A stretch of DNA of 51,729 bases from CAZVYJ01 sp964631565 (GTDB lineage: Bacteria; Planctomycetota; Phycisphaerae; SM23-33): positions 1-51,729 of the forward strand of contig CAZVYJ010000020.1 of NCBI GenBank assembly GCA_964631565.1, read 5' to 3'. The position numbers were made by a program, and so were the translations under genes. The first letter of the stretch is position 1. Each line of letters opens with the position of its first letter. This document shows, piece by piece, positions 23,773 through 31,847 of the stretch. The notes beneath the pieces were generated by a model. The model was not told the origin of the DNA and made no database searches. It was given only the letters and a program-made list of their open reading frames with translations.

Positions 23773-26409
23773 TTATGTAGCCGGCGTTTCCTGAAGCTGC
23801 AGCATTTTCAGCACGAACACGGCGGTCTGAAGCTGTATGTCGGCATCGTACTGCCGGGCGAGATTTTCCTGAAGCTCTGCGGGATCGACATCCTGTATGA
23901 GGTCGGTCTTGCGCCTGATATCCAGCCACAGCTTGGACTGTATCGGCGTTATCGGAACAGGAATATCGGGCATGACGCCCCATGTCTTGTCGCCGTTGCG
24001 GCGATGCAGCAGATGCTCCGACTTGCCGACTCGATAATACGCCGTCGTCAGCTTGAGAATCGCGCGGTCCCGCACGAAAATCACGTTCTGAACGCTGCCC
24101 TTGCCGTAAGTCTGCATGCCGATGATCTTGGCCCGCTTCCAGTCTTTCAGCGCCCCGGAGACGATTTCCGAGGCCGACGCACTGTACTGGTTCACCAGAA
24201 CCACAAGGTCGCCGTCCTGAAAAACGCCGCTCGAGTCGGCGTCATGGGTTATTTTCTGGGTCTGCCGGCCCTTGGTTGAGACAATCTGCCCGCCGTTGAG
24301 GAACTCGTTGCTGACATCGGTGGCCGAGGTCAGAAGTCCGCCCGGATTGAACCGCAGATCGAGGATGATGGACCTGACGCCCTTTTTCTTCATATCGTTG
24401 ATGGCCTGACGCATGTCAGAGTCGGTCTGCTCGGTGAACTGCGTTACGCGAAGATAGCCGATTTTGTCGTCCGGGCTTACCATGTAGTCCCAGATGCCGC
24501 TGTTCTCGCGGCGCCAGCCCTTGACAGTCCTTATTTCGATGCGGTCGCGAATGATGGTCACGTCGAACGGCTTGACGATTCCCGGCCGCTGTATCGTCAG
24601 CGTAACCTTCGTGCCCTTCTCGCCCATGATTTTCTTGATGAGGGCGTTGACCGACCTGTGCTCGGTGCGTTCGCCGTCAACGGCGATAATCATGTCGCCG
24701 ACCTTCAGGCCCGCCTTGTAGGCCGGCGTGTCGGGCAGCGGGCTTTCGACCCGCAGCGGCTCGCCCGGCTCCTTGCGTATCTGAACACCGATGCCGTAAA
24801 ACTCGCCGGTAGTCTGCTTCTTGAAGTCCTCGATTTCGCTGGGCCAGATCATCGAGCTGAACTTGTCAAGCTCGCTCAGGAAGCCGTCAGTGAACTCGAC
24901 GGCGAGCACTTCGGTCGGTATTTCAACTGTGCGATCCGAGGCCCGCATGACCGCTTCGAGCGCGTAAGCAGGCTGGAGATAGCCGACGCCCGGCTTGTTG
25001 AGATTTTCCATCTCGCGTTTGACTGCCGCGATGAACTCATTGCGCTTCTTCTCGTCCTTCAGGCCGGTGAAAGTGTTCCAGACCTGCGGCGTCTCGGCCA
25101 GCACCTTTATCGACAACAGCGCCCCGCCGGTAAGCTTGCGATAATCCAGGGCAGTCACGTAGTTCACGTTCACCCGTGCGAAGATATTCTTCGCCATTGC
25201 GGCGTCGACGCCCTGGACCATCTCGCGCCAGTCGTAAGGTTCTTCTTCGTCGTCAATACCCTCGATGTCGGCGGATTCCTTCGACTCCCTGTCTTCTTCG
25301 TCTTCCTTGCCGTAGATGCCGAGTATCCGAACGTGCCGCTCGACCGTTTTGAGCATCAGATCGTAATTTTCGTTGTCCTTGTCCAGTTCGTTCAGGCCGT
25401 AATAGGCTGCCAGCGCGTCGTACCAGCGGGCTTCCTTGACGGCCTTGTCGCCCTCGGCTTCCGCCAGCGCCACGATTTCCTTGTACCAGTCCTGCTCGGT
25501 CATCCTGTCAGAGTCGATGGCTATCTGCTTGGCGAGTCTGGCCTGCGCCAGGCCGATCCGCCACGGCATCCTGGCCGTCATGCTTTCAAGGTCGGTGACG
25601 GCAAAGGCAAGCTGTACCTCGGAGTCCCGCAGCAGTGCGGCGGTATTCCTGCGGCTGGCCGCATCGTTGAAGTCAAGCGACTCCCAGATGCGGACGTTTT
25701 CATCAATCCGCCTCAGAAGCGTATCGGCAAGCGAACGGAACGTTTCCGCGTATTTGCTCTTATCGTTTTCCAGCAGCCTGACCGCTTTGGGAACCGTCTC
25801 CGCGGCGCGGCGCAGGGCGTCGATGGATGTCTTCTTCATCTCCGCCATCTCGGCGACGTAGGCGTCTTCGAAAGACTCGACTGTGGCGGCCTTGTTGTAG
25901 GCGGCAATGAGATTGTTCTCATCGCCATTCCTGCCGACGATAATCTCGCGCAGCCTGTCGCCCAGACCGTCCTTTTCAAGCTCGGGCTGATACTGCTGGG
26001 CACAGAGTGCGTAGCGGACTCGCTCGACCGTATCGGCATATTCTTTGGCCCGCTGCCGCTCGCTGCGGGCGAGGAGTCTGGCGTGGTCCTCGGCCAGCCT
26101 GAGCGCCTTGGTCACGCGGGCGTTGTCGGGAGCGAGCTTGCCGGCCTTCTGCAGAACGGCGAGGCCGTCATTGAAATTACCCGCCAGAATCTTATCTATG
26201 CCGCCAGCGAGCAGTTCATCGGCGGTGGGTTCAGCCGGCGCCGTCGCTGCCGGAGCGGTCGCGGGAGCAGGTTCTGTCACCGCCTGCGATGTCGGCTGGG
26301 TGTCAGCCTGAGTCTCCTGCCCTGCCACCGCACCGCAAGAGGCGACTATGCAAAGAACCATCAACAAAAACATCGGGAACGCATGAGATCTAACCAGCCG
26401 CTGAATCAC
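23773..26409 (-). CDS. C-terminal-processing serine protease with PDZ domain (S41) and long N-terminal extension
   Basis: 878 aa, about twice a typical CtpA. Signal peptide (FPMFLLMVLCIVASCGAVAG), then a Thr/Pro/Ala linker and a helical, TPR-like region (ADELLAGGIDKILAGNFNDGL... to about residue 500). The PDZ domain follows (GIGVQIRKEPGEPLRV... GLKVGDMIIAVDGE, about 535-610). The S41 core has LDLRFNPGGLL, the catalytic Ser in SASASEIVSG (about 745) and Lys in TYGKGSVQ (about 772). GTG start with AGGAG 7 bases upstream. A promoter is visible at 26484-26512. It probably trims periplasmic substrates. Transcribed together with the tetraheme cytochrome. Confidence 0.93.
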   Translation of the reverse strand: MIQRLVRSHAFPMFLLMVLCIVASCGAVAGQETQADTQPTSQAVTEPAPATAPAATAPAEPTADELLAGGIDKILAGNFNDGLAVLQKAGKLAPDNARVTKALRLAEDHARLLARSERQRAKEYADTVERVRYALCAQQYQPELEKDGLGDRLREIIVGRNGDENNLIAAYNKAATVESFEDAYVAEMAEMKKTSIDALRRAAETVPKAVRLLENDKSKYAETFRSLADTLLRRIDENVRIWESLDFNDAASRRNTAALLRDSEVQLAFAVTDLESMTARMPWRIGLAQARLAKQIAIDSDRMTEQDWYKEIVALAEAEGDKAVKEARWYDALAAYYGLNELDKDNENYDLMLKTVERHVRILGIYGKEDEEDRESKESADIEGIDDEEEPYDWREMVQGVDAAMAKNIFARVNVNYVTALDYRKLTGGALLSIKVLAETPQVWNTFTGLKDEKKRNEFIAAVKREMENLNKPGVGYLQPAYALEAVMRASDRTVEIPTEVLAVEFTDGFLSELDKFSSMIWPSEIEDFKKQTTGEFYGIGVQIRKEPGEPLRVESPLPDTPAYKAGLKVGDMIIAVDGERTEHRSVNALIKKIMGEKGTKVTLTIQRPGIVKPFDVTIIRDRIEIRTVKGWRRENSGIWDYMVSPDDKIGYLRVTQFTEQTDSDMRQAINDMKKKGVRSIILDLRFNPGGLLTSATDVSNEFLNGGQIVSTKGRQTQKITHDADSSGVFQDGDLVVLVNQYSASASEIVSGALKDWKRAKIIGMQTYGKGSVQNVIFVRDRAILKLTTAYYRVGKSEHLLHRRNGDKTWGVMPDIPVPITPIQSKLWLDIRRKTDLIQDVDPAELQENLARQYDADIQLQTAVFVLKMLQLQETPAT

Positions 26410-26483
26410 TACTTGCTCCTATCTTTGCCCGCTTTTATCCAGCACACCGCATGCCTCTGTCTTACCGAAGTAACAGAAACAAC

Positions 26484-26512
26484 ATTATATTACGACGCCG
26501 GGGGCCTGTTAC
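26484..26512 (-). promoter_or_regulatory. Sigma-70-type promoter for the PDZ protease operon
   Basis: On the leftward strand: GTAACA (26507-26512), 17 bases, TATAAT (26484-26489), 75 bases before the GTG start at 26409. The -10 is perfect and the -35 matches 4 of 6. The rest of the 319-base gap 26410-26728 shows nothing else. Confidence 0.55.
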
Positions 26513-26728
26513 AGATAATTCCTTCTTCACTTGTCGGCACTATCGGGCTGGAACTGCAGGCAAAACGCCGTATTAGGCGCTTTTTTGAATTTTCCGGCTT
26601 GCACTCGTGCACCGCGCAGGAACGTCATGTTTCTCACTAATTATATAACGCTCAAACAGGCAAATAGTTCGCATGCCAACCAAAGATTTCCGGCAGCATC
26701 GCGGCTGATATATAGGGCAAAGAACCGG

Positions 26729-26959
26729 TCAGGACAGAACCCACACCAGCAGCGCGGTCAGCAGGCACATCGCCACGGCAGCCAGGCACAGGCCGGCCGC
26801 CGCAGACCAGAGCCTTGCGGCTGCATTCATGCAGCGGCGCCGCGCAGCCGACTCTGCGGCATACATGCCAAACATCACGGGCAGTATGCACACACCGACT
26901 TTGAAAAACAGAGCAGTCTGTACCGGCCAGATGGACATGCCAAAGCGGAAGTGTAGCAT
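26729..26959 (-). CDS. Possible small two-helix membrane protein
   Basis: 76 aa. Two hydrophobic stretches (WPVQTALFFKVGVCILPVMFG and LWSAAAGLCLAAVAMCLLTALL) are separated by an Ala/Arg-rich loop (AAESAARRRCMNAAA). No clear ribosome-binding site precedes the ATG at 26959, and Met8 is an alternative. It lies 44 bases downstream of the STAS gene on the same strand, so it could be its partner. A chance open frame in GC-rich DNA remains possible. Confidence 0.45.
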   Translation of the reverse strand: MLHFRFGMSIWPVQTALFFKVGVCILPVMFGMYAAESAARRRCMNAAARLWSAAAGLCLAAVAMCLLTALLVWVLS

Positions 26960-27003
26960 GCCGGGTCAGTAACGTCCATACCGGCGGATGCGAAGCGGCG
27001 GGG

Positions 27004-27285
27004 TTACTCGCTGGGCAGCAGCCTGTCCATGCGGGCGACTTCATAAACGCTTCTGGCATGGCCGTGAAGATGGAGAATATGAAGGTCACAGCCGCTTCGG
27101 AGCAGCTTGCGGCGAACCACAACCAGCCTGGCCAGCGCCGCTGTCGAGGCGTCTTCGACATGGGCAAAATCCAGAAGGACTGTCATCCGCCCGCTGCCGA
27201 GGATGCTCGATTCGAGCCTGCGAACGTCAGCGTACGAGAGGGACCCGTTACCACGGGCTACCTTGATGACCGGGCCGGCTACCAT
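27004..27285 (-). CDS. STAS-domain protein (anti-sigma-factor-antagonist type)
   Basis: 93 aa, a stand-alone STAS fold: IKVARGNGSLSYADVRRLESSIL, then TVLLDFAHVEDASTAALARLVVV. The DAST Ser/Thr sits where SpoIIAA-type proteins are phosphorylated. A strong GGAGGAAA directly precedes the ATG. No anti-sigma kinase or partner sigma factor is adjacent, so its switch circuit must be encoded elsewhere, or it acts with the small membrane protein next to it. Confidence 0.8.
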   Translation of the reverse strand: MVAGPVIKVARGNGSLSYADVRRLESSILGSGRMTVLLDFAHVEDASTAALARLVVVRRKLLRSGCDLHILHLHGHARSVYEVARMDRLLPSE

Positions 27286-27463
27286 TTTCCTCCACCTTCA
27301 CGAAAACAATGCCAGATACGCTCCATAGGTCATATTAAACCTCGCGGCACGAACTTTCACAGCAATTGCAGCCTTCGGAAGACCGCTTCTCCGTCAATAC
27401 AAGTTGCCTGGCAAAAGCATATTACGGCGGCCGATGCCGCGGCGACGATTATTTCCCCCTCCC

Positions 27464-27491
27464 TTTACGAATGGACAGTTTTGGTTATAGT
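27464..27491 (+). promoter_or_regulatory. Putative promoter for the ferritin-like gene
   Basis: TTTACG (27464-27469), 16 bases, TATAGT (27486-27491). It would give a leader of about 170 bases before the ATG at 27667. Within the 381-base gap 27286-27666 I see no other gene or strong hairpin. Confidence 0.4.
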
Positions 27492-27666
27492 ACACGTCTG
27501 CGGCGGCATAAAAACCGCACATCGGGCGGCGGCTGTATACAATGCTGTAAGAGCCTCCAGGGAAACTCGCCTGACAGGACGTCATCGCGAGCATATACTC
27601 AGGAACTGACGGTTTGATAACCTGGTCGAGTCGATTGAGTCTGGAATTTGCCGGGAAGGAGCAGCC

Positions 27667-28143
27667 ATGAGAGAAGTTTTCGAAGTATCGGAACTGGTGC
27701 GGATTGCCGTTGAGGACGAACGAACAGGCGTGGCCTTCTACAGCCGGGCCGCCGAAAAAGCCCAGGACTCCGGGTTGAAATCCCTGTTTGCCGACCTCGC
27801 GGGACAGGAAAAATATCACCAGCAGCGATTCCAGCAGATGCTCGACAATCTCGGCGGCAGTGCCCCGAAGGAACAGTACCCCGGCGAATATATGGCCTAC
27901 CTGACCACTCTCACCAGCGAGCGGGCCTTCCCCGATGAAGAAACCGCACTGTCGCTCACCGACCAGTGCGAAGACGACGAGGAAATCATCCAGCTTGCCA
28001 GCCGCTTCGAACGCGACACGCTGATGCTGATGAACGAAATGAGCCGCCTTGTCGGCAAGAAAGACAAAGAAGTCGTGGATGAAATAATACGCGAGGAGCA
28101 GAAACACCTGGTCACTCTCGCCGAGGCGATGAAGGAACTATAA
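27667..28143 (+). CDS. Ferritin-like (rubrerythrin-type) di-iron protein
   Basis: 158 aa, four-helix bundle. Carboxylate/His ligands are visible as Glu in RIAVEDERTGVAFY, the GQEKYHQQRF motif (ExxH), DTLMLMNEM, and EIIREEQKHL (ExxH). There is no rubredoxin domain, so it resembles the erythrin domain alone. Probably acts in peroxide or iron handling in the cytoplasm. AAGGAG lies 6 bases before the ATG. Single-gene transcript. Confidence 0.88.
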   Translation: MREVFEVSELVRIAVEDERTGVAFYSRAAEKAQDSGLKSLFADLAGQEKYHQQRFQQMLDNLGGSAPKEQYPGEYMAYLTTLTSERAFPDEETALSLTDQCEDDEEIIQLASRFERDTLMLMNEMSRLVGKKDKEVVDEIIREEQKHLVTLAEAMKEL

Positions 28144-28243
28144 ACCAGATTACTTTTTCCCAGACCATACTACATTCCCTATATAAAAAAATAACAGTAT
28201 TCAGTCAGATCGCATGAACACCAATCCCCAAAAGGAGATTTCT

Positions 28244-28864
28244 GTGCTGGACAAGAACGAACATATTTTGTTTTTGGGCGACAGTATCACCGACTGCGGC
28301 CGCACCGATGGCGTCAATAACGGTATCGGCTACGGGTTCGTGGCCACGATCGGCCAGCTTCTCCAGGCCCGCTTTCCTGAGCTTGACATACGCGTGACGA
28401 ATCGCGGGATCAACGGTAACCGCGTGTACGACCTGGAGGCTCGCCTGCAGGCCGACGTACTGAACCTGAAACCTACAATCGTATCGATCCTGATCGGAAT
28501 CAACGACACATGGCGGCGGTACGACAGCAACATACCATCCCCCCTGCCGGAGTTCGCCGCGAGCTATCGGCGCATCCTGCAGGCCGTTAAGGATAAACTC
28601 GGTGCTGGGATCGTCATCTGCGAGCCGTTCATGCTGGCCGTCAGCGAGGGACAGCGCAAGTGGCGCGAGGACATTAACCCGCGTATCGACGCGGTGCGCG
28701 AAGTGGCGATGGAATTCGGCGCGACATACATACCGCTCGACGGGTTATTCGCCGCTGCGGCGTGCAGGAAAACGCCGTCATATTGGCTGGTCGACGGGGT
28801 CCATCCGTCGCAGGCCGGCTGCGGCCTGATCGCCAACGCATGGATCGACGCAGTCGTCGGATAA
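28244..28864 (+). CDS. SGNH/GDSL-type hydrolase (cytoplasmic esterase-like)
   Basis: 206 aa from the GTG at 28244, which has AAGGAG 7 bases upstream. An ATG 30 bases earlier has none. The four SGNH blocks are present: Ser in FLGDSITD, Gly in NRGINGN, Asn in IGINDTW, and the Asp/His pair in DGVHPSQAG. No signal peptide. The closest general outline is rhamnogalacturonan-acetylesterase-like SGNH enzymes; the substrate is unknown. Confidence 0.88.
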   Translation: MLDKNEHILFLGDSITDCGRTDGVNNGIGYGFVATIGQLLQARFPELDIRVTNRGINGNRVYDLEARLQADVLNLKPTIVSILIGINDTWRRYDSNIPSPLPEFAASYRRILQAVKDKLGAGIVICEPFMLAVSEGQRKWREDINPRIDAVREVAMEFGATYIPLDGLFAAAACRKTPSYWLVDGVHPSQAGCGLIANAWIDAVVG

Positions 28865-28938
28865 TCTCAGGGCACAGCAACAGGCGAAAGCCGCCCCCCG
28901 TCCGGACATGTTTTACTATGCGCCAAACGACCGGACGC

Positions 28939-29265
28939 CTATAAACTCGGTTCACCCCAGTCGTCGCGATCATCGTGGTCGTCGCGGTCGTCGATATCGT
29001 CGTCTTCGCTTATCTTCCACTTTTCAGACTCGTTCATGTCGTCGATTTCCCGCTCCACCACCTTGAACATCTTTTCCTGGAGAGGCGCGAGCTTGCGATA
29101 GTACTCCAGCATGCTCTGGTAGTTGGCGACCATCTGGTTGATCTTGATGAGCTGCCACTTGGCCAGGCACTCGGGCTCGACGATATTGCTGAACGGATCG
29201 CACGAAAACGCTATCTCGCCCCGTTCGCCGCGACGGAAATACTGACAGTCTTTGCACTGGATCAT
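28939..29265 (-). CDS. Small zinc-binding-like protein with acidic repeat tail
   Basis: 108 aa. The N-terminus has four Cys (MIQCKDCQYF... FSCDPFSN... PECLAKW) that could bind a metal. A helical middle follows (QLIKINQMVANYQSMLEYYRKLAPLQEKMFKVVE). The tail is made of Asp-Asp units (EDDDIDDRDDHDDRDDW). No family named. AGAGG lies 8 bases before the ATG. A promoter and a dyad lie just upstream (29283-29322). Confidence 0.75.
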   Translation of the reverse strand: MIQCKDCQYFRRGERGEIAFSCDPFSNIVEPECLAKWQLIKINQMVANYQSMLEYYRKLAPLQEKMFKVVEREIDDMNESEKWKISEDDDIDDRDDHDDRDDWGEPSL

Positions 29266-29282
29266 CGCTGAAACCTCTATAA

Positions 29283-29322
29283 AGGATATTCTATCCTACC
29301 TCATTCTCGCCTGAATTGCCAA
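29283..29322 (-). promoter_or_regulatory. Promoter with a dyad over the -10, upstream of the small acidic-tail protein
   Basis: Leftward: TTGGCA (29317-29322), 18 bases, TAGGAT (29293-29298). The dyad AGGATA-TTC-TATCCT (29283-29297) overlaps the -10, as an operator would. Confidence 0.4.
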
Positions 29323-29362
29323 AGCAACATGCCCCAAACATCAATAACGCGGCGTATTGTCT

Positions 29363-29390
29363 TTGATGAATCGCCGGCCGCCCATATAAT
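29363..29390 (+). promoter_or_regulatory. Sigma-70-type promoter for the YmdB-like gene
   Basis: TTGATG (29363-29368), 16 bases, TATAAT (29385-29390), 33 bases before the ATG at 29424. It is back to back with the promoter of the divergent gene. Confidence 0.55.
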
Positions 29391-29423
29391 GGCCGCAAAC
29401 AAAAGCACATGGAAGGCTCCCCT

Positions 29424-30245
29424 ATGCCCGTAAACATCTTGTGTATCGGCGACGTCGTAGGCAGGCCCGGTCGGTCCGCGCTGGCGGAACTTCTAGAAGG
29501 CTTCATAAAACAGCGAAAAGTGGATTTTGTGGTCTGCAACGCCGAAAATGCAGCCGGAGGCAGCGGGCTTACGCCGCAGATGTTCAAAAAAATCCTCCAC
29601 TACGGCGTGGATGTAGTGACGATGGGCGACCATGTGATGAAACGCATGGAAATCGCACGGACGCTCGACGAGTCCGACAGAATCGTCCGCCCGGCGAATA
29701 TTTCTTCCGAGGCCGCCGGCAAGGGCTGGACCGTGGTTCCTTCGAAATCAGGCTCGCATAAAATAGCGGTCATCTGCCTGCTCGGGCAGATGTACATGGG
29801 TGCGGCCGACTATCCGTGGCACACGGTTGACCGCGTGATGTCCGAAATTCCCGATGACGTGAAAATCCGCGTGGTCGATTTCCACGCCGAGGCCACCAGC
29901 GAGAAAGTCGCGATGGGCTGGCACCTTAACGGCCGGGCGAGCGTGGTTTTCGGCACGCATACTCATATACCCACCGCCGACGCCCGCGTGCTGGACGGCG
30001 GAACCGCCTACATCAGCGATGTCGGCATGACCGGGCCTTACGACAGCGTACTGGGGCGGAAAAAAGACCGCGTGCTCGCGGCGCTGACAACATCCATGCC
30101 GCACCGGTTCGACATTGCAGACGGGGACGTCCGCATGTGCGGGCTGCTTGCGGAAGTCGACGAACAAACCGGGCGGGCAACCGCCGCCGAACGAATCGAG
30201 CTGGCGGCAGCGGGCAATGCCGTCAATAACGACGACGAGGCCTAA
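29424..30245 (+). CDS. ymdB: YmdB-family metallophosphoesterase (2',3'-cyclic-phosphodiesterase type)
   Basis: 273 aa. Metal-site residues of the family are visible: Asp in IGDVVGRPGR, Glu-Asn in CNAENAAGGSG, His in VDFHAEATSEK, and two His in GTHTHIPTAD. The third-block motif that is normally (S)GNH reads TMGDHVMKR here, so a metal-ligand Asn is replaced by Asp at about residue 68. B. subtilis YmdB affects biofilm and motility decisions; a link to the flagellar genes here is only suggestive. The start at 29424 is favoured over an ATG 15 bases earlier because GAAGG precedes it. It overlaps the converging NtrC-type gene by 4 bases. Confidence 0.92.
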   Translation: MPVNILCIGDVVGRPGRSALAELLEGFIKQRKVDFVVCNAENAAGGSGLTPQMFKKILHYGVDVVTMGDHVMKRMEIARTLDESDRIVRPANISSEAAGKGWTVVPSKSGSHKIAVICLLGQMYMGAADYPWHTVDRVMSEIPDDVKIRVVDFHAEATSEKVAMGWHLNGRASVVFGTHTHIPTADARVLDGGTAYISDVGMTGPYDSVLGRKKDRVLAALTTSMPHRFDIADGDVRMCGLLAEVDEQTGRATAAERIELAAAGNAVNNDDEA

Positions 30246-31636
30246 AGCAGCCCGTAGCGCTTCATCTTCTTGTAGAGCGTCGTGCGGTTGATACCGAGTT
30301 GTTCAGCGGTAGTCTTTCGGCAGCCGCCGTTGGCATGCAGCGCCTCGGTGATAATCTGCTTCTCCGGCTTGGCCAGCGCTTCACGAAGCGTCGGCGATGC
30401 GTCGTCTTTCCTGCCCGTGACATAACCGGCCGCGGCGTTCAGCAGTGTCGGCGACAAGTCGTCGGGGCCTATGAACTGCTGACGGCACAGCACGACCGCT
30501 CTTTCCACACAGTTTTCCAGTTCGCGTATGTTGCCGGGCCAGCCGTACCGCTGCATCAGCTCCATGGCGTGCGGCGTGAATCCGCGTATCTGTTTGCCGG
30601 TCTGCCCGCAGAAGCGGTTCAGAAAATATTCCGCCAGCAGCTGGATATCGCCCAGCCGTTCGCGCAGCGGCGGAAGCTCGATATTCACCACGTTTATCCG
30701 GTAGTACAAATCTTCGCGGAATCGGCCGGCTCGCACTTCGGCCTCGATGTCGTGATTGGTGGCGAGAATGACGCGAACGTCAACCTTTCTCGTTTCGTTG
30801 CTTCCGACCGGCTCAAACTGTTTTTCCTGCAGCACGCGAAGCAGTTTCACCTGCAGCTGCGGCGAGGCGGTAGAAATTTCGTCGAGGAAAATCGTCCCGC
30901 CGTCGGCTGCGGCGAAGCGGCCTTCCTTGGATGAGACCGCACCGGTGAACGCGCCCTTCACGTGGCCGAACAGTTCGCTCTCAAGCAGCGTTTCGGGCAG
31001 AGCGCCGCAGGTAACCTCGATGAACGGCTTGGCGCGGCGGCCGGAACGGGCGTGTATCGCGCGGGCTATCATGCTCTTGCCCGTGCCCGACTCGCCGGTT
31101 ATCAGCACCGTCGTGGTCGTATCGGCCACAGCGTCGATAAGCTCGAAAACGCGGGCCATGCGGAAATCCTCGCCGACGATATTTTCAAAAGCTCCCCGCT
31201 GCGAAAGCACGCTGCGAAGTCGGATGTTCTCGGCCGCAAGATTCTGCTGCTGAATCGCACGCTGGACGGTCATGCGGAACTCGTCGTCTATCAGCGGGCG
31301 GGTGAGATAATCGAACGCGCCCTGGCGAATGGCCTGCACAGCCGAGTCTATCGAGCCCTGCGAGCTGACCACCAGCGACTCGACCAGCGGACAGTTGCTG
31401 CGCACGTACCGCAGAAGCTCCATGCCGTCTGCATCGGGAAGGTTCAGGTCGGTAATGAGCAGGTTGTACATGCCTGCCGTCAGGCAGTTGACGGCCTGCC
31501 TGTACGACTCGGCCGTGGTCACATGGTAGCCCTCGGCTTCCAGAAATCCCGCGAGACTCTCGCGCATTTCGTCGTCGCCGTCGACAACGAGAATGTGCGT
31601 CTTGACAGATGTCTTTTCAGTCAGTTCGTTCGGCAT
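30242..31636 (-). CDS. NtrC-type sigma-54-dependent response regulator
   Basis: 464 aa. Receiver domain (HILVVDGDDEMRES, phospho-Asp in LLITDLNLPD), AAA+ domain with Walker A GESGTGKS (about 178), the sigma-54 contact loop GAFTGA intact (about 228), and Walker B FLDE. A C-terminal Fis-type helix-turn-helix ends in INRTTLYKKMKRYGLL. It activates sigma-54 promoters when phosphorylated. No histidine kinase is adjacent. Start at 31636, with AAGGAG 8 bases upstream; the frame extends back to 31720 without support. It could be FlrC/FleR-like and serve the flagellar cluster, but position is the only argument. Confidence 0.93.
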   Translation of the reverse strand: MPNELTEKTSVKTHILVVDGDDEMRESLAGFLEAEGYHVTTAESYRQAVNCLTAGMYNLLITDLNLPDADGMELLRYVRSNCPLVESLVVSSQGSIDSAVQAIRQGAFDYLTRPLIDDEFRMTVQRAIQQQNLAAENIRLRSVLSQRGAFENIVGEDFRMARVFELIDAVADTTTTVLITGESGTGKSMIARAIHARSGRRAKPFIEVTCGALPETLLESELFGHVKGAFTGAVSSKEGRFAAADGGTIFLDEISTASPQLQVKLLRVLQEKQFEPVGSNETRKVDVRVILATNHDIEAEVRAGRFREDLYYRINVVNIELPPLRERLGDIQLLAEYFLNRFCGQTGKQIRGFTPHAMELMQRYGWPGNIRELENCVERAVVLCRQQFIGPDDLSPTLLNAAAGYVTGRKDDASPTLREALAKPEKQIITEALHANGGCRKTTAEQLGINRTTLYKKMKRYGLL

Positions 31637-31782
31637 GTTCCGCACTCCTTGCGCCGCAGCGGCGCATTGAAGTCCATCGCTTGAATCGGCCGATTCAGGA
31701 GTGATGTTGCGTAAGAACAACGCGATGTTTCGGAAAATACACGCTGCGGCGACGGCCCGCCCATATGCTTGCGTAACTACTT

Positions 31783-31812
31783 AAAGGCCCATCTCTTAGA
31801 GATGGGCCTTTA
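31783..31812 (-). terminator. Hairpin terminator after the glycosyltransferase gene
   Basis: AAAGGCCCATCTCT followed by AGAGATGGGCCTTT: about 14-base arms with almost no loop, flanked by A/T on both sides. It lies 36 bases beyond the leftward stop at 31848. The rest of the gap to 31637 is the leader of the NtrC-type gene. Confidence 0.75.
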
Positions 31813-31847
31813 TATGCATAATCAGACTTGCCGACTGCTCGTCGATA

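Noticed and set aside
24658..26640. 660-codon rightward open frame
   Set aside because: Antisense to the PDZ/S41 protease; the protease has complete motifs and its own promoter and ribosome-binding site.
26652..27167. 171-codon leftward frame over the STAS gene
   Set aside because: Conflicts with the STAS gene, which has a strong ribosome-binding site; no domain seen in this frame.
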